Source: RPRB01 sp035543115 (GTDB lineage Bacteria; Myxococcota; Myxococcia; Myxococcales; Myxococcaceae). Taken from it: 64,000 bases of DNA. Position numbers and translations under genes: made by a program. The stretch's first letter is position 1, and each line of letters begins with the position of its first letter. The stretch covers positions 1 to 64,000 of the forward strand of contig DATKKF010000008.1 in assembly GCA_035543115.1 (NCBI GenBank), written 5' to 3'. Below, piece after piece: positions 34,466-43,284 of this stretch. Below the pieces are notes generated by a model. The model was not told the DNA's origin. It ran no database searches and worked only from the letters and a program-made list of their open reading frames with translations.

Positions 34466-35029
34466 ATGAGCCTCGGGGCGAAGTACCACCTCCACAAGAA
34501 GCGCAAGTACGCCATCACCGAGGGACGGCCGAACTCGGACATCAACGTCACCCCCCTGGTGGACGTGGTGCTGGTGCTCCTGATCATCTTCATGGTGGTG
34601 ACGCCTCTCCTGGAAAAAGACATCCAGGTCCGTGTCCCGGACGACACCGAGCAGGACGTCCAGCCCGAGGATCTGCTCGATCAGCTCGTCGTCTCCATCT
34701 CCCCGACCGGGGAGATCAAGCTGAACTCGGAGACCCTGGACGACGAGGCGTACAAGACCCGCATCAAGCGCGCGCTGGCGGCGAAGTCGTACGAGGAGAA
34801 GCTGGTGTTCTTTCTCCCCGACGACAAGGCGCCCTACCCGCGCGTGGTCCAGGTCCTGGACTGGACCCGCGCCGCCGGGGCCTACATCCTCGGCGTGGTG
34901 ACCGAGCCCGTGGCGGGCGTTCTCCCCGGCGGAGCGCCGGCCCCGGGGACGCCGGCCGAGCCGGGCGCGGCGCCTGCCGCTCCGGGGGCGCCTCCGCCGC
35001 CGGCGGGGCCCACGGGCGGCTCGAAGTAG
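34466..35029 (+). CDS. exbD: ExbD/TolR-family protein with Pro/Ala-rich C-terminal tail (second copy)
   Basis: The protein has 187 residues. The ATG directly abuts the stop of the first exbD. The N-terminus and membrane helix (SDINVTPLVDVVLVLLIIF) repeat the first copy. The periplasmic domain is different and slightly longer (LVVSISPTGEIKLNSETLDD, VFFLPDDKAPYPRVVQVLDW). After residue about 145 there is a tail of Ala, Pro and Gly that is not part of the ExbD domain. Myxobacterial Ton systems often have two ExbD proteins, which may form mixed dimers inside ExbB. Confidence 0.9.
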   Translation: MSLGAKYHLHKKRKYAITEGRPNSDINVTPLVDVVLVLLIIFMVVTPLLEKDIQVRVPDDTEQDVQPEDLLDQLVVSISPTGEIKLNSETLDDEAYKTRIKRALAAKSYEEKLVFFLPDDKAPYPRVVQVLDWTRAAGAYILGVVTEPVAGVLPGGAPAPGTPAEPGAAPAAPGAPPPPAGPTGGSK

Positions 35030-35055
35030 CCCTGTCCCGGGCGTGACGTGACGAC

Positions 35056-35082
35056 GCCGGCTCCGGGGCTCCCCGGGCCGGC
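35056..35082 (+). terminator. Strong GC hairpin after the tonB-exbB-exbD-exbD operon
   Basis: GCCGGC, a bulged T, CCGGGG, a CT turn, CCCCGG and GCCGGC give two perfect 6-bp stems stacked with one bulge. It lies 27 bases after the last exbD stop. The downstream CTCGCCCCTTCT has few Ts, so termination is likely but not certain. Confidence 0.5.
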
Positions 35083-35219
35083 CTCGCCCCTTCTGGGGCT
35101 CCCCCTGCGCGGACGCCCGTCTCACCCGCGCGACGGTCCCGGACGCGGGCGCCCTCGGGGTGCGCCTCGGCACCGCCCTTGCTCACTGCCTCCACTGGGG
35201 GAGGTCCGAAGGGAGGCGG

Positions 35220-36824
35220 ATGCGGAGGCTCGCCCGGGTTCATTCCGGCGCGCTGATGGGGGTGGACGCGGTGGTGGTGGAGGTAGAGGTCGACATGTCC
35301 GTCGGCCTCCCCTACTTCAACCTCGTCGGCCTCCCGGAGGGCGCGGTCAAGGAGAGCAAGGTCCGGGTCATCTCGGCGCTGAGGAACGCCGGGTACGAGC
35401 TCCCGGCCCGGCGGATCACGGTCAACCTCGCCCCCGCCGACATCCGGAAGGAGGGGGCGGCCTTCGAGCTGCCCATCGCCCTGGCCGCGCTGGAGGCCGG
35501 GAGCGTGCTGAAGCAGGGCTCGCTGGACCGCTGGGTGATGGGCGGGGAGCTCTCGCTGGACGGCATCGTGAAGCCCGTCCGCGGCGTCCTGCCGCTGGCC
35601 ATCGCCGCGCGCGACCATGGCTTCGAGGGCGTGCTGGTACCCGCGGCCAATGCGCCGGAGGCGGCCCTCGTCGACCGGATCCAGGTCTACCCCGTGGGGA
35701 CCCTCGCCGAGGCCGTGGGCCACGTCACGGGGGATGCGTCGATCGCCCCGTACCGGCGCGATCTCGCGCAGGAGGAGCGCCCGGCCGGAGAGCTGGACAT
35801 GTCCGAGGTGCGCGGCCAGGGGGAGATCAAGGAGGCCCTCGAGCTCGCCGCCGCCGGCGGGCACAACGCGCTGCTCTGCGGACCTCCCGGGAGCGGCAAG
35901 ACGATGCTCGCCCGGCGGCTTCCGGGACTGCTCCCGCTGATGTCGTTCGACGAGGCGCTGGAGGTCACGAAGATCTACTCGGTGAGCGGGCTGCTCGGCG
36001 GACCGCGCCCGCTGCTCACCGAGCGCCCCTTCCGCGCGCCGCACCACACCGTCTCCGACGCAGGGCTGGTGGGAGGCGGCCCGATGGGGCGCCCGGGCGA
36101 GCTGTCACTCGCCCATCGCGGGGTGCTGTTCCTGGACGAGTTCCCGGAGTTCCGGCGCAACGTGCTCGAGGTGCTCCGCCAGCCGCTCGAGGACGGAGTG
36201 GTGCACATCGCCCGGGCCAACCACCACGTGAGCTACCCGGCGCAGGTGATGCTCGTCGCGGCGATGAACCCATGCCCCTGCGGCTGGCTGGCGGTGGCGG
36301 ACACCCGCTGCACCTGCCCCCGGAACCGGGTCCTCGAGTACCACGCCCGGGTGAGCGGCCCGCTGCTCGACCGCATCGACATCACCGTCCTCACCCGGCG
36401 CGTCGAGGGCTACCGGCTGGCGGCGTCGGCCAAGGCAGAGAAGCCCAGCGCCTGGTACCGCGAGCGCGTCGAGGTCGCGCGCGAGCGACAGAGGGAGCGC
36501 TTCCGGGACCAGGTGGGCGTCCGGTGCAACGCGCAGATGTCTCCGCGGCTCGTCCGGCGGTACTGCAGGACGACTCCCCGTGCCGAGGAGATGCTCCGCA
36601 CCGCGATGGACCGGTACGGCCTCTCGGCCCGGGCGCACGATCGCATCCTCAAGCTCGCCCGGACCCGTGCCGACCTGGAGGGCCACGACGACATCGAGGA
36701 CGTCGACGTGCAGCTGGCGGTGGACTTCCGGGTGATGGACCGGCGCGACTGGCTGATGGCCCTGCTCGACGGGAACCAGGCGCCGTCGAGCCCGCTCCAG
36801 TCGATGCTCAGGGCGGTCCGGTGA
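35220..36824 (+). CDS. comM: YifB/ComM-family AAA+ ATPase (Mg-chelatase-like)
   Basis: The protein has 534 residues. The ATG at 35220 (MRRLARVHSGALMGVDA) fits the family N-terminus, with GGGAGG just upstream; a GTG at 35160 would add an unrelated leader. A Lon-protease-like N-terminal domain (PYFNLVGLPEGAVKESKVRV, RRITVNLAPADIRKEG) precedes the AAA+ module with Walker A GPPGSGKT (about 221-228), Walker B VLFLDEF (about 302) and the zinc-binding insert NPCPCGWL...CTCP. ComM is a hexameric helicase promoting branch migration during natural transformation. It is a single gene, convergent with ndh. Confidence 0.92.
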   Translation: MRRLARVHSGALMGVDAVVVEVEVDMSVGLPYFNLVGLPEGAVKESKVRVISALRNAGYELPARRITVNLAPADIRKEGAAFELPIALAALEAGSVLKQGSLDRWVMGGELSLDGIVKPVRGVLPLAIAARDHGFEGVLVPAANAPEAALVDRIQVYPVGTLAEAVGHVTGDASIAPYRRDLAQEERPAGELDMSEVRGQGEIKEALELAAAGGHNALLCGPPGSGKTMLARRLPGLLPLMSFDEALEVTKIYSVSGLLGGPRPLLTERPFRAPHHTVSDAGLVGGGPMGRPGELSLAHRGVLFLDEFPEFRRNVLEVLRQPLEDGVVHIARANHHVSYPAQVMLVAAMNPCPCGWLAVADTRCTCPRNRVLEYHARVSGPLLDRIDITVLTRRVEGYRLAASAKAEKPSAWYRERVEVARERQRERFRDQVGVRCNAQMSPRLVRRYCRTTPRAEEMLRTAMDRYGLSARAHDRILKLARTRADLEGHDDIEDVDVQLAVDFRVMDRRDWLMALLDGNQAPSSPLQSMLRAVR

Positions 36825-36861
36825 CGGCCTGAGCCCCCGGGGCGCGGTGGTAGGCCCGACC

Positions 36862-38238
36862 TCAGCGGTCGGACGCGGCGTGCACCGGAACCGGAGTGGC
36901 CGGGGCCGCCGGGAGCGAGGCGCTGGCCGGCATGGGCGGGCTCGCCCCCTGGGGGTGAACCGCCCGCTCCCGCTGCTGGAGCCAGGGGGTGAAGGTGATG
37001 AGTCGGGCGATGGGCCGCCACGTCAGGAAGGAGTAGAGCCAGGTGAAGAACACCGCGGTCCGGCTCCGGAATCCCACCACGTACCTGAGGTGCACCGTGG
37101 CCCAGACGAACCAGGCCACGATGCCGGAGAGGTCCCAGCGGCCGAAGAGCGTGCCGACCGCCGAGCCGCGGCCGATGACGGCGAAGATTCCCCTGTCGAG
37201 GTAGCGGAACGGCCTCACCGGCTCGCCGTGGATCCGGCGGAGGACGTTGCGCGCGGCCTCTCGCCCCATCTGCATCGCCGCCGGCGCGATGCCCGGCACC
37301 GGCTTGCCGTCCTGGGTCACGGCGGCGAGATCTCCGACCACCGAGACGCGGGGGTCGCCGACGAGGGTGAGATCGGGCTCCACCGCGACCCGCCCCACCC
37401 GGTCCACCGGGACACCGAGCGCCCTGCCCAGCGGCGAGGCGACGACGCCGGCGCCCCAGAGGACGGTCCGCGCCTGGATGCGCTCGTCGCCGAGCGTGAC
37501 GCCCTCCCCGTCGATGGCCGAGACCCGAAGCCCGAGGCGGACGTCGATCTGCAGCTTCTGGAGATCGCGACGCGCGTCCTCGCTCAGCTCCGGGGGGTAG
37601 GTGGTCAACAGGCGGGGCAGGCCCTCGATGAGCACCACGCGCGCATCGCGGGTGTTGATCCGCCGGAAATCACGGGGGAGCGCCTTGTGGGCGATCTCGC
37701 TCAGCGAGCCTGCGAGCTCCACCCCCGTGGGTCCTCCCCCGATGATGACGAAGGTCATCCAGGCCCGCCGCTTCGCCTCGTCCTCCTCGCGCTCGGCCTC
37801 CTCGAAGGCGAAGAGGACGCGCCGGCGGATCTCCAGGGCGTCCTCGAGGCTCTTCAGTCCGGGCGCGTCGCACTCCCACTCCGGATGGTTGAAGTACGTG
37901 TCCTGCGCGCCCGCAGCGACGATGAGGTGGTCGTAACCGACCGAGCCGCCGTCGGTGAAGTGGAGGGTGCGGCTGGCACGGTCGATGGAGGCGACCTCGG
38001 CGAGCACCACCTCGGTGTTCTGGTTGCGCCGGAGCACCATCCGGATCGGCGCGGCCACGTCACTCGGGTCCAGCGTGGCGGTGGCCACCTGGTAGAGGAG
38101 CGGCTGGAACAGGTGGTGGTTCCGGCGGTCGACGACCGTCACCCGGACGTCAGGCGAACGGCCGAGGATCTTGGCTGCCTCGAGACCCGCGAATCCGGCC
38201 CCGACAATCACCACCTGGGGTCGCTGGTCGGGTTCCAT
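36862..38238 (-). CDS. ndh: Type II NADH:quinone oxidoreductase
   Basis: The protein has 458 residues. The ATG at 38238 starts MEPDQRPQVVIVGAGFAGLE, an FAD-binding Rossmann motif. The second dinucleotide site is FVIIGGGPTGVELAGSL, and the quinone-side signature is seen in TVLWGAGVVASPLGRAL and VSVVGDLAAV. The C-terminal amphipathic/membrane region (DLSGIVAWFVWATVHLRY, FLTWRPIARLI) attaches the enzyme to the inner membrane. It oxidises NADH without pumping protons. A Pro/Ala-rich tail of about 35 residues follows. The longer open frame upstream belongs to the antisense of plsC. Confidence 0.93.
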   Translation of the reverse strand: MEPDQRPQVVIVGAGFAGLEAAKILGRSPDVRVTVVDRRNHHLFQPLLYQVATATLDPSDVAAPIRMVLRRNQNTEVVLAEVASIDRASRTLHFTDGGSVGYDHLIVAAGAQDTYFNHPEWECDAPGLKSLEDALEIRRRVLFAFEEAEREEDEAKRRAWMTFVIIGGGPTGVELAGSLSEIAHKALPRDFRRINTRDARVVLIEGLPRLLTTYPPELSEDARRDLQKLQIDVRLGLRVSAIDGEGVTLGDERIQARTVLWGAGVVASPLGRALGVPVDRVGRVAVEPDLTLVGDPRVSVVGDLAAVTQDGKPVPGIAPAAMQMGREAARNVLRRIHGEPVRPFRYLDRGIFAVIGRGSAVGTLFGRWDLSGIVAWFVWATVHLRYVVGFRSRTAVFFTWLYSFLTWRPIARLITFTPWLQQRERAVHPQGASPPMPASASLPAAPATPVPVHAASDR

Positions 38239-38292
38239 CGCTGCCCCGGATGTGCGAACCAGGGGCTTCGAAGTCAACCCGTTCGACATCCG

Positions 38293-39069
38293 ATGGTACT
38301 GAACAGACTGTCCAGCCTCATTCGTTACGCAGGGATGGGCCTGTGGTCGATCTTCTGGATCCCGGCCGCGCTGCTCATGGGCACGATCCGGCGGGACTCC
38401 TCCCTTCCCCTGCGCTTCGCCCGCCAGTACTGGGGCCCGGGGATGCTGCGGCTCGCCGGCGCGGATCTCCGCGTCGAGGGCGACCCCCGCGCCGTGAGCG
38501 ACGGGCCGGCGATCTACGTGATGAACCACCAATCCACCCTCGACATCCCCGCGGCGTTCGCGGTGCTCCCGGTGGACCTGCGATTCATCGCCAAGCACAC
38601 CCTCCGCAAGGTCCCCTTCCTCGGCTGGTACATGTCGTGGACGGGAATGGTCTTCGTCGACCGGAGCAACAGCACCCAGGCGGTCGGGACCCTGACCGCC
38701 GCCGTCGAGCGGGTGCGAGGGGGCATCTCGCTCCTCGCCTACCCCGAGGGCACGCGCTCGCGCGATGGCCGCATCCTGCCGTTCAAGAAGGGCTCGTTCG
38801 TGCTGGCGCTCCAGGCCGGGGTGCCAGTCGTCCCCATCGCCATCGAGGGCTCGATGCAGTGCATGCCCGCGCACCTGAGGCCATTCAGACCGGGCGTCGT
38901 GCGCATGGCCATCGGGGCGCCGATTCAAACCGCCGGGATGTCGATGGACCAGCGCGAGGAGCTGGTGCGGCAGGCGCACGAGGCGGTGCTCGCGCTCCAC
39001 GCCTCGCTCGCCCGCGCCGACGTCGCGCCGCCGGCGGCCCCGGCTCCGGGCGAGCGCACCACGGGCTGA
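38293..39069 (+). CDS. plsC: 1-acyl-sn-glycerol-3-phosphate acyltransferase
   Basis: The protein has 258 residues. The ATG at 38293 is just upstream of the hydrophobic N-terminus (YAGMGLWSIFWIPAALLMG). The motifs are NHQSTLD (HX4D), VFVDRSNS (glycerol-phosphate binding), YPEGTRSRDG and VPVVPIAIEGS. This is the better match to housekeeping PlsC (lysophosphatidic acid acyltransferase) than the copy at 6474. It is divergent from ndh, 54 bases apart, and followed by a perfect palindrome and recA. Confidence 0.92.
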   Translation: MVLNRLSSLIRYAGMGLWSIFWIPAALLMGTIRRDSSLPLRFARQYWGPGMLRLAGADLRVEGDPRAVSDGPAIYVMNHQSTLDIPAAFAVLPVDLRFIAKHTLRKVPFLGWYMSWTGMVFVDRSNSTQAVGTLTAAVERVRGGISLLAYPEGTRSRDGRILPFKKGSFVLALQAGVPVVPIAIEGSMQCMPAHLRPFRPGVVRMAIGAPIQTAGMSMDQREELVRQAHEAVLALHASLARADVAPPAAPAPGERTTG

Positions 39070-39131
39070 GCGCCGTCCGTCCGCCGGCGCGGGCGCACCC
39101 GACCGACGACGTGGACGCCCGGCCGATCCGC

Positions 39132-39150
39132 CCGGACGAGGCTCGTCCGG
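39132..39150. promoter_or_regulatory. Perfect 19-base palindrome between plsC and recA
   Basis: CCGGACGAG and CTCGTCCGG are exact reverse complements around a single central G. As RNA it folds into a 7-bp stem with a 5-base loop, 62 bases after the plsC stop and 50 bases before the recA start. It may be the plsC terminator (followed by CCCGTCTCTTGCTCATT) or an operator for recA. It does not match the classical E. coli or Bacillus LexA boxes. Confidence 0.5.
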
Positions 39151-39200
39151 CCCGTCTCTTGCTCATTCCCGCCTGAACATCTGGCCGGCGGGGGTGTGGC

Positions 39201-40235
39201 GTGGGGAAGGTGAGCGAGAAGCTGAAGGCGGTGGCGGCCGCGGTCGCGGCGATCGAGAAGCAGTTCGGCAAGGGAGCGATCATGCAGCTCGGCCGCGACG
39301 GGGAGGTCGCCCCGGTGGCGGTCATCCCCAGCGGCTCGGTGGGTCTCGATCGCGCGCTGGGCGTGGGCGGGTATCCGCGCGGACGGGTCATCGAGGTGTT
39401 CGGGAACGAGTCGTCCGGCAAGACGACGCTCGCCCTCCACGCCATCGCCCAGGTTCAGGCTCAGGGCGGGGTGGCGGCGTTCGTGGACGCCGAGCACGCC
39501 CTCGACGTGAGCTATGCACGCAAGCTCGGGGTCCGGGTGGAGGATCTCTTGGTATCGCAGCCCGATACCGGAGAGCAGGCGCTGGAGATCACCGAGCAGC
39601 TGGTCCGGAGCGGCGCGGTGGACCTGGTGGTGGTGGACTCGGTGGCCGCGCTCGTCCCCCGGGCAGAGATCGAGGGCGAGATGGGCGATGCCCACATGGG
39701 GGTCCAGGCGCGACTCATGAGCCAGGCGCTCCGGAAGCTCACCGGCGCGGTGAGCAAGAGCGGGACGGTCATCTTCTTCATCAACCAGATCCGGATGAAG
39801 ATCGGCGTCGTCTTCGGCAATCCGGAGACAACCACTGGCGGGAACGCGCTCAAGTTCTATTCGTCGGTGCGGCTGGAGATCCGCCGGCTCGGGAACCTCA
39901 AGGACGGAGACTCGGTCATCGGGACGCGCACGCGGGTGAAGGTGGTGAAGAACAAGGTCGCTCCGCCCTTCCAGGACACCGAGTTCGACGTTCTCTACGG
40001 CCAGGGCATCAGCCGGGCCGGTGAGGCGCTGGACCTGGCGGTCGCGCTCGGGCTCGCGGAGAAGTCCGGGAGCCACTACCTGCTCGACGGCGAGCGAATC
40101 GGTCAGGGACGGGAGCGGGCAGTCGAGTGGCTCCGCGAGCGGCCGGAGGCGCTCGAGGCGCTGGTCGCCCGCATCGGGTCGGCGGAGGCCAGGCCGGCCA
40201 CGCCCCCGAGCGTGGCCGAGCCGGTCGCCGCCTGA
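39201..40235 (+). CDS. recA: Recombinase RecA
   Basis: The protein has 344 residues. RecA forms ATP-dependent filaments on single-stranded DNA for homologous recombination and induces the SOS response. Core signatures are present: EKQFGKGAIMQLG, Walker A GNESSGKT (68-75, with Asn where Pro is common), the L1 region GVQARLMSQALRKLTG, and the L2/signature INQIRMKIGVVFGNPETTTGG. Two in-frame GTG codons (39201 and 39210) are possible starts; the first is used here. The C-terminal tail is short and not very acidic. Between the recA stop and the next gene (40236-40398) I see no gene; CCCGGGC/GCCCGGG (40345-40374) could form a weak terminator. Confidence 0.96.
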   Translation: MGKVSEKLKAVAAAVAAIEKQFGKGAIMQLGRDGEVAPVAVIPSGSVGLDRALGVGGYPRGRVIEVFGNESSGKTTLALHAIAQVQAQGGVAAFVDAEHALDVSYARKLGVRVEDLLVSQPDTGEQALEITEQLVRSGAVDLVVVDSVAALVPRAEIEGEMGDAHMGVQARLMSQALRKLTGAVSKSGTVIFFINQIRMKIGVVFGNPETTTGGNALKFYSSVRLEIRRLGNLKDGDSVIGTRTRVKVVKNKVAPPFQDTEFDVLYGQGISRAGEALDLAVALGLAEKSGSHYLLDGERIGQGRERAVEWLRERPEALEALVARIGSAEARPATPPSVAEPVAA

Positions 40236-40398
40236 GCGGGCACCGGCGCAGGCAAACGCCGGGAGGACGAGGCAGACCCAGATGGGGCGAGCCATCGGGC
40301 CGGCCCTCACCGGACACGGTGCTGTTCCCCGGGCCGCGCAGCTCCCCGGGCACGCCCCCGGCGGGTCGCCCGGGTCAGCGCTCGGCTAGAGTCGACCC

Positions 40399-41388
40399 AT
40401 GGCCGACGCTCCGACCCTCGATGCCGTACGTGCGGCGCGCGCACGGCTCGGCAATCTCGTCGAGACGACGCCGGTGCGGCGGCTCGCCTCACCCCTCGTC
40501 GAGCGCCGGCTCGGGAAGACGGAGGTGGTGCTCAAGGAGGAGCTCTTCCAGCGGACCGGGAGCTTCAAGCCGCGCGGCGCCCTCTGCGTCATGCTCGATC
40601 TGGAACCCGCCGCCCTGGCCCGCGGGGTCACCTGTGTCTCGGCCGGGAACCACGCGATGGCCACGGCCTACGCCGCGCGCGTGCTCGGGACCACCGCCAA
40701 GGTGGTGATGCCGCGGAGCGCGAACCCGTTCCGGGTCGCCGGCTGCCGGGAGCTCGGCGCCCAGGTGGTGCTGGTGGAGAACGTCCACGAGGCGTTTCCC
40801 CGGGTGCACCAGATCGAGGCCACGGAGGGCCGGACCTTCGTTCACCCCTTCGAGGGGCCGAAGACGGCGCTGGGCACGGCGACGGTCGGCCTCGAACTGG
40901 TCGAGCAGGCCGGCACGCTGGACGCGGTCATCATCCCCATCGGCGGCGGCGGTCTGGCCGCCGGGATGGCCTGCGCGGTGAAGCAGCTCCTGCCGCGCTG
41001 TCAGGTGTTCGGCGTCGAGCCCACCGGAGCCGACTCGATGCACCGGAGCTTCGCCGCCGGGTCGCCGCAGTCCATCGATGCGGTCCGGACGATTGCCGAC
41101 AGTCTGGGCGCGCCCCACGCGTCCCCGTACAGCTTCGAGCTTTGCCGCCGGTTCCTCGACGAGCTGGTCCTGGTGGACGACGACCAGCTGCGCGACGCGA
41201 TGCTCTTGCTCTTCGCCTCGGCAAAGCTCGCGGTGGAGCCGGCGGGTGCGGCGGCGACGGCAGCGCTGCTCGGGCCGCTCCGCGAGCGTCTCGCGGGACG
41301 CCGGGTGGCGATCATCATCTGCGGGGGGAACATCGACCCGGCAACGTTCTCCAAGCACCTCGCCGACGCGGTGGCCGCTGGCTCCTGA
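40399..41388 (+). CDS. PLP-dependent threonine/serine dehydratase-like enzyme
   Basis: The protein has 329 residues. It belongs to the fold-type II PLP family: the Schiff-base lysine is Lys57 in RTGSFKPRGA, the substrate loop is SAGNHAMATAYAA, and the phosphate-binding glycine loop is IPIGGGGLAAG (near 179). Close relatives deaminate threonine or serine to oxo-acids; others racemise serine or are diaminopropionate-type enzymes. There is no C-terminal ACT regulatory domain, so this is not a biosynthetic IlvA of the long type. CGGNIDP near the C-terminus is typical of catabolic threonine dehydratases. It is convergent with the DUF1285-like gene. Confidence 0.82.
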   Translation: MADAPTLDAVRAARARLGNLVETTPVRRLASPLVERRLGKTEVVLKEELFQRTGSFKPRGALCVMLDLEPAALARGVTCVSAGNHAMATAYAARVLGTTAKVVMPRSANPFRVAGCRELGAQVVLVENVHEAFPRVHQIEATEGRTFVHPFEGPKTALGTATVGLELVEQAGTLDAVIIPIGGGGLAAGMACAVKQLLPRCQVFGVEPTGADSMHRSFAAGSPQSIDAVRTIADSLGAPHASPYSFELCRRFLDELVLVDDDQLRDAMLLLFASAKLAVEPAGAAATAALLGPLRERLAGRRVAIIICGGNIDPATFSKHLADAVAAGS

Positions 41389-41405
41389 CGGGGCCTCCCC
41401 GCTCC

Positions 41406-41888
41406 TCAGCGGAGCGACGAGGGATCGATCGTCACCGGGACTCGGCCCTTCGGGAGCAGGAGCGCCCATCCAGACCCCTCCGGCACCAGCAGCTGCCCGA
41501 GCGCGAACTGCGCGTCGCGGGAGAAGCGCGCCTCGGCGCGGCCGCCCTTCACCCTGGCGGTGAGCACGCCGTCGTCGCCGAGTCGCAACGTCGACGGGTC
41601 CAGCGCCTCGCCCGTCCGGTCACTCAGCCGGAGGTAGACCCGGGACTCGTCGGTGTCGATGGCGTTCACCCGGTAGGCCGCGCCCTCGACCACCACAGTC
41701 GCCCAGTCATTTCCGATCCGGAGCTGGAACCGACCATCGTCGGTGGGCACGAGCCCCACGTTGAAGGCCTCGATGATCTTCGGATGGGTGATGCGCTCGC
41801 CGTCGTGGAACCAGTTCAGCTCGCGGTCGAGGAGCAGCCCGCTGTCCTCGCGGGTGTGCCAGCGCTTCGGAAGTCCAATCTCCGCCAC
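41406..41888 (-). CDS. DUF1285-like protein
   Basis: The protein has 160 residues from GTG 41888. The sequence LNWFHDGERITHPKIIEAFN followed by GRFQLRIGNDWATVVVEGAA matches DUF1285, small cytoplasmic proteins of unknown function with two beta barrels (FHDGxxIxHPKI is the recognisable part). The second half (DDGVLTARVKGGRAEARFSR) fits the C-terminal sub-domain. It follows the membrane glycosyltransferase-like gene at 41944 on the same strand with a 55-base gap. Confidence 0.75.
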   Translation of the reverse strand: MAEIGLPKRWHTREDSGLLLDRELNWFHDGERITHPKIIEAFNVGLVPTDDGRFQLRIGNDWATVVVEGAAYRVNAIDTDESRVYLRLSDRTGEALDPSTLRLGDDGVLTARVKGGRAEARFSRDAQFALGQLLVPEGSGWALLLPKGRVPVTIDPSSLR

Positions 41889-41943
41889 CGGCCTTCGATG
41901 CGGCCGACCGGCGCCGAAGTCAACCTCGCCCGCGCTCCCGGGC

Positions 41944-43284
41944 TCACATCCGCCGCACGAGCTCGGTGTACCCCCGGAAGGCGAGCGCGCCCCAGGTGTT
42001 CACCACCACCGCCGCCCCGACGAGCACCTGGACCACCGGCCTTCGAAACGACCAGCCCGACAGCCCGAGCAGCAAGACCAGATGGGGGGTGTAGTCGAGG
42101 CTGAACCGGAAGCCGAACTGCATGTACCCGGTGTTCTGGTAGAAGAGCCCGGGCAGCGCGCAGACCCCCACCGTCAGCCACACCGGCCAGTGGAGCCGCG
42201 GCCGCGTCCTCGGGAACAGCAGCAGCACCAGCCAGGGCATCGTCACCAGCAGGGACAGGCCCCGCGGGTCGTATCCGATCCGGAACGGCGACCACTGCAC
42301 CCGTGGCAGCATCAGGAACGCCGCCTCGAAATTCCGTGCCAGGTACACCGGGCTGAAGAGGCCGTGGGTGTCGATGTCCAGGTTCACCCGGTTGTCGTAG
42401 AGGAACCGGTGGCCGAACTCGCCGGGGCTCCCGAACCGGGCCCAGTTGAACGCCATCGCCAGGAGCGCCAGCGGCGCTGCGCCCGCGGCGAAGAGGAGCA
42501 CCGGCTTCAGCCAGGTTCTCGGTTGACGCAGCGCCTGCCGGAGCTGCTGGACTCTCCCGGTCGGCCCGGGCGTCAGCACCTCGAGGAGGAAGAACAGCCC
42601 GGTGAAGACCAGCGGCGTCCGGGTGAGCGTCGCCATCGACCAGAGCGCGCCGGCCAGCGCCGGCTGCCTCCCACCCACCGCCGCGGGGAGATACAGACAG
42701 GTGAGCACCACCCCCAGCACCTCGGCCAGGAACCACACCTCTCCACGGATGGCGCAGCTGAAGAGCAGCGTGCCGAAGCCGAGCACCCCGGCAAGGAGCA
42801 GCGCCTCCTGCTCGGTCCGGTGCAGCTCGCCCCTCAGCGCGAGGGCCCGGGCCAGCCAGTAGAAGAGCGTGATGGCCAGCGCCCCGAGGATGACGCCGAA
42901 GCTGGTGTCGTTGAACTGGTAGCCGTTCACCGCGACGAACGGCAGCATCACCACCGCCGGAAACGCGGGGAAGCTCACGTACCAGCGGTCGCTGGGGAGC
43001 GCCGGCCCGGTGCAACGGCGCTTCACCCCGCCCACCTCGCGCACACAGGCCCAGTCCTCGAGGTTGGGCAAGGTCTCGGAGTCGAGGTCCAGCCGCCCGT
43101 CGAGGAAGGCCTGGGCCTGGTAGACGAAGTGCGGGGCCGCGCTCTGCCTCAGGAACCGTGGACCGCTGAAGCAGGCCAGGGTGAACAGGCTGCAGACGAA
43201 GATCAGCAGCTCGGTCCGGTAGGCCCGAATCCACGCCCTGGCCGCCACCTCGGGCGCGGACTTCGGACGGGCGGGCACGGTCAC
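41944..43284 (-). CDS. Multi-pass membrane protein, glycosyltransferase-like
   Basis: The protein has 446 residues from GTG 43284, overlapping the cinA stop (GTGA). About ten hydrophobic segments are visible (for example LLIFVCSLFTLACF, GVILGALAITLFYWLARALA, VVLTCLYLPAAVGG, VLLFAAGAAPLALLAMAFNW and the final VQVLVGAAVVVNTWGALAF). Periplasmic loops include HFVYQAQAFLDGRLDLD and WYVSFPAFPAVVMLPF. This layout resembles GT-C fold transferases (ArnT/PMT type), with the first loop possibly carrying a catalytic acidic residue (DLDSE). The donor and acceptor are unknown. The GT assignment is inference from topology. Confidence 0.6.
   Translation of the reverse strand: MTVPARPKSAPEVAARAWIRAYRTELLIFVCSLFTLACFSGPRFLRQSAAPHFVYQAQAFLDGRLDLDSETLPNLEDWACVREVGGVKRRCTGPALPSDRWYVSFPAFPAVVMLPFVAVNGYQFNDTSFGVILGALAITLFYWLARALALRGELHRTEQEALLLAGVLGFGTLLFSCAIRGEVWFLAEVLGVVLTCLYLPAAVGGRQPALAGALWSMATLTRTPLVFTGLFFLLEVLTPGPTGRVQQLRQALRQPRTWLKPVLLFAAGAAPLALLAMAFNWARFGSPGEFGHRFLYDNRVNLDIDTHGLFSPVYLARNFEAAFLMLPRVQWSPFRIGYDPRGLSLLVTMPWLVLLLFPRTRPRLHWPVWLTVGVCALPGLFYQNTGYMQFGFRFSLDYTPHLVLLLGLSGWSFRRPVVQVLVGAAVVVNTWGALAFRGYTELVRRM

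Noticed and set aside
39070..39200. Classical LexA/SOS box before recA
   Set aside because: Neither the CTG-N10-CAG nor the GAAC-N4-GTTC pattern is present; only GAACATCTG near 39176 is faintly similar.
40281..40388. 35-codon frame (MGRAIGPALTGHG...) between recA and the dehydratase
   Set aside because: There is no Shine-Dalgarno, the composition is random-like and the reading frame is a product of high GC.
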